From NCBI GenBank assembly GCA_964418745.1, contig CAYQMX010000010.1:62001-126000 (forward strand): a stretch of 64,000 bases of DNA, in the 5' to 3' direction. Within the stretch, counting starts at the first letter, position 1. Each line of letters opens with the position of its first letter. The notes beneath the pieces were generated by a model. That model worked only from the letters and a program-made list of their open reading frames with translations. It was not told the DNA's origin and searched no databases. A program made the position numbers and the translations under genes. This stretch comes from Scleromatobacter sp964418745. Lineage in GTDB: Bacteria > Pseudomonadota > Gammaproteobacteria > Burkholderiales > Burkholderiaceae_C. This document shows, piece after piece, positions 58,472-64,000 of the stretch.

Positions 58472-58789
58472 GGCGCCTGGATACCCAAGCGCTGACGGTC
58501 GCGATCGACCGCTCGTGGCGGGAGTTGCCCAACTCCGATCCACATCCCGAAATCGTCGGTCGCGAACGAGCTTGCCAGGCCGACAGTTCACGCTCGGCAG
58601 GCGAACATCCGAGCGGTCAACTCGCGACTCTCGCCGTCCCAGCCGCGGCATGGGCGAGCGTGGGCGCGAAGCCGGACAGGCCCGAACGACAGCCCCTGGC
58701 CGGAGACCGACTTGCCTCGACGCTGCTTGGAAATGGCCCGCCACGCGGCTCGAAGGGCTCGCGCATCGAGGCGTTCCGGATCGGCGAAC

Positions 58790-58975
58790 ATCCGCTTCCG
58801 GCCGCGCGCGTGGCGCGCAGGCTTCTCGCCCACTGCACGGCGGATGGCCGGACTCGGCGCCATACTCGGCCCGCTCGCGAAACCGGATCAGGTTGAGCAT
58901 CACGACCGGCTGACCCGGCGGCACCGCGGTGAAGAGTGCCTTGAAACTGGCGGGCGCCGGGTCGATGGATCCCAT
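58790..58975 (-). pseudogene. DUF1330-like protein, N-terminal fragment
   Basis: From an ATG at 58975 the minus strand reads MGSIDPAPASFKALFTAVPP, GQPVVMLNLIRFRERAEYG and SGHPPCSGREA. This matches the start of DUF1330-type proteins (NLLRFR, SGREAYARY). After about 60 codons the resemblance is lost into shifted frames. The remainder of the 650-base gap (58472-59121) contains no intact gene. Confidence 0.5.
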
Positions 58976-59121
58976 GGACTCCCGGCCTCCCAGGCCATGC
59001 CGTACACCCTGGCCAGCAACCTGGCACGGTGACGGCGGCGGTCGAGCGGCCGAGCGGCCACTGTCGCTGCAGAAGCTGCTCCGGGTTTCGCCGCCGTATC
59101 GACGGTGCGAGGCCGGCCCGT

Positions 59122-61176
59122 CTAGAGCGCCGCTCCCAGCCAGTGCCAGAAGGTTCCGGCCGCGGCGCTCACTCCCTGCAACGTGGGGGCGTCCACCGAG
59201 AGCCCGTTGCCGAGCTGGCCATTGCCGCCGCGGCCCAGGCATGAGGCACTCCCGTCGGCGCGCAGCGCGCACATGAACTCGTTGCCGCCGGCCAGGTAGT
59301 CAGGCGACGCGGTGCCCTGCAGCGCGGCGAAGGGCGTGGGGCTGGCCAGGTTCGCACCCGGCACGCCGGAACCGCTGGCTTCGCCATAGCCGTTGCTGCC
59401 CCAGCACGTGGTGGCGAAGCGGGTGTCGACCACGCAGGTGCTGTAGGCCGTGGTCGCCAGCATCAGCGCGCCGCTGACGCCGCCGACCTTCACGGCGCCG
59501 TAGTGCGAGCCGGGCACGGAGGAGACCTGCGAGTAGCCATTGTTGCCCCAGCACCAGACGCTGTTCTGGCCGTCGGCCACGATGGCGCAGCTGTGGCTCT
59601 GGCCCGAGCGCAGGACCAGCACGTTGCCCAACACGGCCCCCTGCTCGGTCATCACCGTCTGCGGCGTCCCGGTCTGCGCAACGGCCGCGACGTTGTTGCC
59701 GAGTTGGCCGGATTCGTTGTCGCCCCAGCAGGCCACCGTGGCGTCGGCCTTGAGCGCGCAGGTGAAGTAGCCGCCGCCGGCGGCGAGGGCCACGACGTTC
59801 GACAGCCCCGCCACGGCCACGGTCGACACCGACTGCGACGCCGTTTCGGCCGTGCCGAGTTCGTTCTCGCTGTTCTGCCCGAAGCAGGCCACCGTCGCGT
59901 CGGCCTTCAGCGCGCACGTGTGGTACCGGCCCGCGGCCAGGGAGATCACGTTGGCCAGGCCATCCACCGGCTTCGGCGTCGGGTTGACGCTGCCGTGGTA
60001 CGTGCTGGCGTTGCCGAGCTGGCCTTCGATGTTGCCGCCCCAGCAGGCCACGCTGCCGTCGCCCTTGATCGCGCAGCTGTGGCCATCGCCGGCCGCCAGT
60101 CCGATCAGGCCGGACAGGCCGGTGGGCTCCACGGGCAGCGGCGACGACGTCGAGCTGCCGTTGCCGAGTTCGCCGCTGTTGCCGTTGCCCCAGCACCGGG
60201 CGCCGCGGCCGGCCGTCAGCGCGCAGCTGTGGAAGACGCCGCCGGCCAGCGGCTGGCTGACCGCGAACAGCGTCAACGTGGCCTCGGCGGTGCGGCCGTT
60301 GCTGGCCGACGCGACGGCCCGCAGCGTGTGCTGGCCCGGTGTGTTCCACACATGCAGCGCCACGCCGAGTGCGCTGCTGCCGAATCCGGGTTGCCCGTCG
60401 TAGGTCCAGCTCACGTCGGTCAGGGCGATGCCCTGGGCCTCGGTCAGCACGTAAGGCGCGACGACGCCCATGGCCGCGCTGGTCAGCGGCGTCAGCGACA
60501 CCGACAAGGCGCGGTGGTCGCCATCCACCACCGGCGTGCTGACGCAGGTCACGACCGCGCTGCCGACGTTGGCCGTGCCGACGCTGCCGACGCCGTTCGC
60601 CACGGTGCAGGTCTGCGCCGGCGCCGTCGGCTGCGTCTTCACGGTGATCGCGTAGCCGGCGCCGCTGGCCAGCGCCGTACCGAACACGAAGTTGCCGTTG
60701 AGCGTGACCGCGCGGTCGTCGCCGCCGTTGTCCTGCAGCACGAGCCCGCTGCCGGCCAGGCCACTGACGGTACCGCCCACCGTATAGGTGACCGGCGGAG
60801 CGATGCGCGCGCAGACGACGGTCGCATCGACCGCGGCGCCTGCGATGGTGCCGCTGGCGCCGGTCACGGTGCAGTTCTGTGCCGGGCTGCCGGGCTGGGT
60901 CTTCACGGTGACGTTGTAGGCCGCGCCAGCGGCGAGCTGCGTGGCGAAGGCGTAGGTGCCGTCGATGGTGACGCTGCGGTCGTCGCCGCCGTTGTCCTGC
61001 AGGACGAGGCCGCTACCGACCAGGCCCGAGACGGTGGCGCCCACCGCGTAGGTGGTCGCCGGCGGTGTCGGCCCCGCAGGCGCGCCGCCGCCGCCACATC
61101 CGGCCAGGACAAGCGAAATCAAGGCGAGCGCCGGCAGGCTGCGATGCCGGCGAAGCGGATGGATGCGATGTGACAT
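59122..61176 (-). CDS. RCC1-repeat propeller lipoprotein
   Basis: The product has 684 residues. The lipoprotein signal ends LALISLVLAGC, followed by a Gly run. Two tandem modules of about 90 residues come next, each with VGSGLVLQDNGGDDRSVT-type and YNVTVKTQPGSPAQNCTV-type sequence. After a linker domain, seven or so RCC1-like blades follow: GVFHSCALTAGRGARCWGN, GDGHSCAIKGDGSVACWGG, GRYHTCALKADATVACFGQ and so on. Each blade has a Cys pair and the CWG-N signature. It is probably anchored in the outer membrane. Function is unknown; such proteins often bind partners outside the cell. Confidence 0.85.
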   Translation of the reverse strand: MSHRIHPLRRHRSLPALALISLVLAGCGGGGAPAGPTPPATTYAVGATVSGLVGSGLVLQDNGGDDRSVTIDGTYAFATQLAAGAAYNVTVKTQPGSPAQNCTVTGASGTIAGAAVDATVVCARIAPPVTYTVGGTVSGLAGSGLVLQDNGGDDRAVTLNGNFVFGTALASGAGYAITVKTQPTAPAQTCTVANGVGSVGTANVGSAVVTCVSTPVVDGDHRALSVSLTPLTSAAMGVVAPYVLTEAQGIALTDVSWTYDGQPGFGSSALGVALHVWNTPGQHTLRAVASASNGRTAEATLTLFAVSQPLAGGVFHSCALTAGRGARCWGNGNSGELGNGSSTSSPLPVEPTGLSGLIGLAAGDGHSCAIKGDGSVACWGGNIEGQLGNASTYHGSVNPTPKPVDGLANVISLAAGRYHTCALKADATVACFGQNSENELGTAETASQSVSTVAVAGLSNVVALAAGGGYFTCALKADATVACWGDNESGQLGNNVAAVAQTGTPQTVMTEQGAVLGNVLVLRSGQSHSCAIVADGQNSVWCWGNNGYSQVSSVPGSHYGAVKVGGVSGALMLATTAYSTCVVDTRFATTCWGSNGYGEASGSGVPGANLASPTPFAALQGTASPDYLAGGNEFMCALRADGSASCLGRGGNGQLGNGLSVDAPTLQGVSAAAGTFWHWLGAAL

Positions 61177-61247
61177 GGAGTCCCTGTGCGGTGTTCGAGG
61201 TGTGGACGTCGGCCTTTAGCGGCCCGTACCGTCTTGTAGGCCTCGGG

Positions 61248-61312
61248 GCGTTATGCCGGCGTTATGAGGCGATGCGGCGTCGAACGATGGGGGGGCCGCG
61301 CCGGCATAACGC
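61248..61312. repeat. Perfect 14-bp inverted repeat with four GCGTTA-type half-sites
   Basis: GCGTTATGCCGGCG (61248-61261) and CGCCGGCATAACGC (61299-61312) are perfect inverted copies separated by 37 bases. A second GCGTTATG overlaps at 61259-61266, and CCTAACGC follows at 61316-61323. Four half-sites are thus arranged two and two in the gap between divergent lipoprotein genes. This suggests a dimeric operator for both genes or a large hairpin. Confidence 0.6.
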
Positions 61313-61425
61313 TGCCCTAACGCCGTGGTCCCTAGGCTGGTTCCACGACGCGACGTACCGCGCGCACGGCACCGGCGCGGGAACGCGAATCCGCTCACTC
61401 AACCATCGATGAAAAGAATCCAGCC

Positions 61426-62448
61426 ATGACCAGCCCACGTCGACGCCCTTCCCGCGCTAGCGGATTCCGCCTGCTCCTCGCGGCTCTCCTCGTGGCACTC
61501 AACACGGGCTGTGGTGGCGGGGGCGGAGGTGGCGGAGCGAGTGGCGGTTCCGGCGGTTCGGGGGGCCTGGCGGCCCCGGCCCCCACCCCCGGAATTCCCG
61601 GCACGGTGGCCAACTGGGACATCTACCAGGCCACCGTTCCGCCCACGGTGACCACGGCAACGTCTGCGGACCATGCGACGCTGGATGCGCCCACCTGCCG
61701 GATCACGCTGTGGAAGCCGGTCGCGACCGGGCCGGATCTCGCCGCCCAGGCGCTGACGCTCCTGCAGCAGGCGTTCAGCGATCCGACGCGCTGGAGCGGC
61801 ATGGGCGGGCAGTCCTTGTCTGGCGACGTCCTGGCCGACCCATCGCACCTCGAGGGCATCACCGCGCAGGGCTTTCGCTACGTGGATCTTTCGGTGTCGC
61901 TGAAGGACGCGTCGGGGCAGTGGAGCCGTGAGCATGCCCGCATCCAGCTCACCGACGTGGACGGACTGGCGGCGGCGATGGTCGGCTACCAGCCGACGAC
62001 CCAGGGCTGCCTCACCGACCCCGTGGTCCCCAACGAGTTCGAGTGGCTATACGTCGCCCTCTCGATGACGTTCCCCGCGCATCCGGGCGATCCCGCCGCG
62101 CTGGGCAAGCAGCTCGTCGGGACCTGGGCCTACGGCGGCGGCGGGATCGGCATGGCCGACGTGTACGCCGCCAACGGCCAGCACATCGACGCGATGACCG
62201 ACACGACGTATTCGCAGCCCACGGCCGACATGATCCTCGAGACAACGAGCAGCTGGGTGGGCAGTGGCAGCTGGGCGGTCAAGGGCAACCTCCTCACCGT
62301 GTGGCCGAAGCAGGCCGGCCAGGCGCCGGTGACCCACGCCATGCAGGTCTACAAGGTGATGGGAGGGAATTTCCGCTGGACCTATGTGCGGTGGCTCGAC
62401 CTGTGCGGCCCCGACGTCTGTGCGCTCTACGAGAACAAGACCGATTGA
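61426..62448 (+). CDS. Gly-rich lipoprotein of unknown function, 340 residues
   Basis: The signal peptide FRLLLAALLVALNTGC ends at a lipobox Cys (position 29) and is followed by a run of eight Gly and a GASGGSGGSGG linker. The mature domain has WDIYQATVPPTVTTATSADH, DAPTCRITLWKPVATGPD, GFRYVDLSVSLKDASGQWSR and a C-terminal domain (LGKQLVGTWAYGGGGIGMAD, ETTSSWVGSGSWAVKGNLLT). The latter resembles lipocalin-like extracellular modules. I recognise no family for the whole. It diverges from the RCC1 lipoprotein gene and shares the poly-Gly start. Confidence 0.7.
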   Translation: MTSPRRRPSRASGFRLLLAALLVALNTGCGGGGGGGGASGGSGGSGGLAAPAPTPGIPGTVANWDIYQATVPPTVTTATSADHATLDAPTCRITLWKPVATGPDLAAQALTLLQQAFSDPTRWSGMGGQSLSGDVLADPSHLEGITAQGFRYVDLSVSLKDASGQWSREHARIQLTDVDGLAAAMVGYQPTTQGCLTDPVVPNEFEWLYVALSMTFPAHPGDPAALGKQLVGTWAYGGGGIGMADVYAANGQHIDAMTDTTYSQPTADMILETTSSWVGSGSWAVKGNLLTVWPKQAGQAPVTHAMQVYKVMGGNFRWTYVRWLDLCGPDVCALYENKTD

Positions 62449-62490
62449 GGTGCCGGGCACGCCGACGAGAGCACCGCCGGTGCGGGCTCG

Positions 62491-63162
62491 TCAGCGGCCG
62501 AAATACCGCCACTGCCCCTCGGACACGACCCTGGCCCGGCCGTCGACCACTTCGATGGCGGTCTGGTCGTCGATGGCGTAGGCCGGACCGCCGATGCGGG
62601 CCCCCCATCGTTGCGCGTGGGCCATCGTGTTCTCCGGGAAGTCCGGGTAGTCCAGGTGCGGGAAGATCGAGAAGTCGACCACCCCGAGCGTCACGTCGTC
62701 GCCCGTGATCGACGGCCTCGTCTCGACGAACTGCTCGCCCACGCGAGGCGTCAGCGCCATGCTTCCGGCGCTCAGCCCCACCCAGACGGTGCGATCCAGC
62801 GACGGCAGCAAGGCCGCCAGGCCCGACTGACGCATCCAGTGCGCCAGGTACACGGCATCGCCGCCCTCCACCAGCAGGACATCCGCATTGCGGACCCAGG
62901 GCTCCCAGCGCGCTTGCCCGATGCTGGGCAGCGCGGTGAGCTCCAGGACGCCCACGGACTTCCATCCCAGCTCGACCATCGGGCAGCCGGAGCCGCCGTT
63001 CAGGAACCGCCAGGCGCCGGCCGGCGTACCCATCGGGTGGCCGTACAGCGCGGTGGGGATGCACAGGGCATCGCAGTCGGCGAAGGGCCGGCCCAGGAGG
63101 CCGACCAGCGCGTCGCGGATGCTCGCGTTCCTGACGCCGGCGGAGGTGAGGAGCAGTTTCAT
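62491..63162 (-). CDS. Peptidase E (S51-type) family protein
   Basis: The product has 223 residues. The class I glutamine amidotransferase-like fold shows MKLLLTSAGVRNASIRDALV, RNADVLLVEGGDAVYLAHW and the nucleophile turn VWVGLSAGSMALTP with Ser131. The following segments FSIFPHLDYPDFPENTMAH contain the family's His. Peptidase E cleaves Asp-X dipeptides, and cyanophycinase is a relative. The absence of a signal peptide fits a cytosolic enzyme. The gene stands alone, converging with the lipoprotein gene. Confidence 0.85.
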   Translation of the reverse strand: MKLLLTSAGVRNASIRDALVGLLGRPFADCDALCIPTALYGHPMGTPAGAWRFLNGGSGCPMVELGWKSVGVLELTALPSIGQARWEPWVRNADVLLVEGGDAVYLAHWMRQSGLAALLPSLDRTVWVGLSAGSMALTPRVGEQFVETRPSITGDDVTLGVVDFSIFPHLDYPDFPENTMAHAQRWGARIGGPAYAIDDQTAIEVVDGRARVVSEGQWRYFGR

Positions 63163-63424
63163 GATGCCTTTCGCAACCCTGGCGGACCGGGCCAGTCAGG
63201 TGCACGACGAACGGCCCTGCCGGGAATCGACGGCGGCGGCGGCGCGCTGGCCATCGCGACCGGCCAGCCGATTCGACGCGGCTTCGCCGCGTTGCTCAGC
63301 GCAGGAAAACCCTAGCCTCGGGAGACTTTGACTTCGCGGGCGGATGCGCGCAATTAGACTAGGCGGCCCCGCGCCCCGCGAATCGAAGCTGGCGTTCGGG
63401 ACCTTGTTCAGAGGAGAACACCAG

Positions 63425-63748
63425 ATGCCATTCGAGTACGAAAAGGTCGGCAGCAAATCCGGCAGCAAGAAGGGAACCTTCATCGGCAGCCCCGCCGCCA
63501 CGCATATCCACATCGTGGGCGGCAACGACCACCTGAAGGTGCAGGATGCCCGCCGCTACGAGATCCGCTGGGCGCGCAGCGACGACAACCAGAACCCTGC
63601 CAAGAAGGCCGACATCGACAAGTTGCGCGCAGGCTACGCCGACCTGCAGGCCTGCGCCGGCTCGCCCGGGGTGGCCGATTGCAAGCTGTGGATCCGCAGC
63701 TACCTGATCGACTACCACGGCGTGAATCCCACCAAGGTTCCGCTCTGA
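63425..63748 (+). CDS. Hypothetical protein, 107 residues
   Basis: I do not recognise the family. GAGGAGAA precedes the ATG at 63425. It reads MPFEYEKVGSKSGSKKGTFI, HIHIVGGNDHLKVQDARRYE, ADIDKLRAGYADLQACAGSP and VADCKLWIRSYLIDYHGV. The N-terminal half is basic; two cysteines lie in the helical C-terminal half. There is no leader or membrane segment. It is a single gene between divergent S51 and dehydrogenase-like genes. Confidence 0.6.
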   Translation: MPFEYEKVGSKSGSKKGTFIGSPAATHIHIVGGNDHLKVQDARRYEIRWARSDDNQNPAKKADIDKLRAGYADLQACAGSPGVADCKLWIRSYLIDYHGVNPTKVPL

Positions 63749-63911
63749 CGGCGGCCAGGGGCCGTCGGCCCCGGCGACCCCGCGCGTCCTGCCCGAAGCG
63801 CCCGTCGACAGTGGCCGCCGTGCCGGGCTCGGGGTCGGGGCGTCGGGATGCGTCGGGCCTCGGGGCCGCCCCTGGACGCCCAACGTCGCCGGGTCAAGCG
63901 GACGTCGACCA

Positions 63912-64000
63912 TTGAAGACACTGGTTCTCGGGGGCTACGGGAATTTCGGCGCGCGGATCTGCCGCGCCCTGGCAGGCGATCCGAACGTGCGCCTGCTGAT
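63912..64000 (+). CDS. Rossmann-fold dehydrogenase (saccharopine dehydrogenase-like), 5' end only
   Basis: A TTG at 63912 opens (M)KTLVLGGYGNFGARICRALA and continues to the window edge. The GGYGNFG loop is the NAD(P)-binding motif of the saccharopine dehydrogenase-like group. Only 29 codons are seen, so substrate and length are unknown. Confidence 0.65.
   Translation, partial: MKTLVLGGYGNFGARICRALAGDPNVRLL

Noticed and set aside
1..64000. CRISPR arrays, rRNA operons, complete prophage or integrase
   Set aside because: No regularly spaced direct repeats, no rRNA-like sequence, and no integrase, terminase or capsid genes were recognised. The phage-tail-like insert at 54.7-54.9 kb is isolated.

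Overview
The window is GC-rich, densely coded DNA that looks like a betaproteobacterial chromosome of the Burkholderiales, in the broad Rubrivivax/Leptothrix/Roseateles style. This is inferred from gene content: gmk-rpoZ, a Lys/Ala-tailed HU protein, a branched-chain-type ABC operon with two acyl-CoA ligases, and many GTG/TTG starts. No rRNA, tRNA or CRISPR array was recognised.

The first 23.8 kb is well-ordered and conserved in style. A partial Crp/Fnr regulator diverges from an operon of acyl-CoA ligase, LivG, LivH, LivM, substrate-binding protein, LivF and a PaaK-like ligase (0.4-8.7 kb). This looks like import of an organic or aromatic acid coupled to CoA activation. An HU-like protein, a hypothetical gene and a DeoR regulator follow. 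Next comes a probable organophosphorus scavenging cluster (11.2-20.2 kb): TonB-dependent receptor, binding protein, small alkaline-phosphatase-superfamily enzyme, two permeases, ATPase and a Tat-type phospholipase C. An MCP, a YiiX/YebB-like peptidase, gmk and rpoZ complete the block. The spoT gene usually found after rpoZ is absent.

From 23.8 kb the character changes to accessory, partly decaying DNA. It holds an H-NS-like gene next to a 3'-truncated IS3 element. A signalling and phospho-hydrolase region (26.7-35.6 kb) carries a PF04392-type binding protein, PAP2 phosphatase, hybrid kinase, LuxR-type regulator, two exported proteins of unknown function and a leaderless PLC-family phosphoesterase. 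After a RAYT relic come an S9 peptidase, an orphan CdiI-like immunity gene, an orphan lspA and a hybrid kinase with a solute-binding protein. A nitroreductase-like protein is followed by a mosaic of broken genes (alpha/beta hydrolase, beta-lactamase, PQQ propeller, MBL-fold) mixed with small intact genes such as a GNAT enzyme and a GST.

The most unusual locus is at 53.4-56.4 kb. Three overlapping genes encode a 772-residue leaderless protein with four tandem C-x3-C-x11-C-x3-C units, a DUF1360-like membrane protein, and a small MCCGQKR-starting protein. I know of no described function for this trio. The window ends with small metabolic enzymes, two divergent Gly-rich lipoproteins flanking a perfect 14-bp inverted repeat, an S51 peptidase, and the start of a Rossmann-type dehydrogenase.
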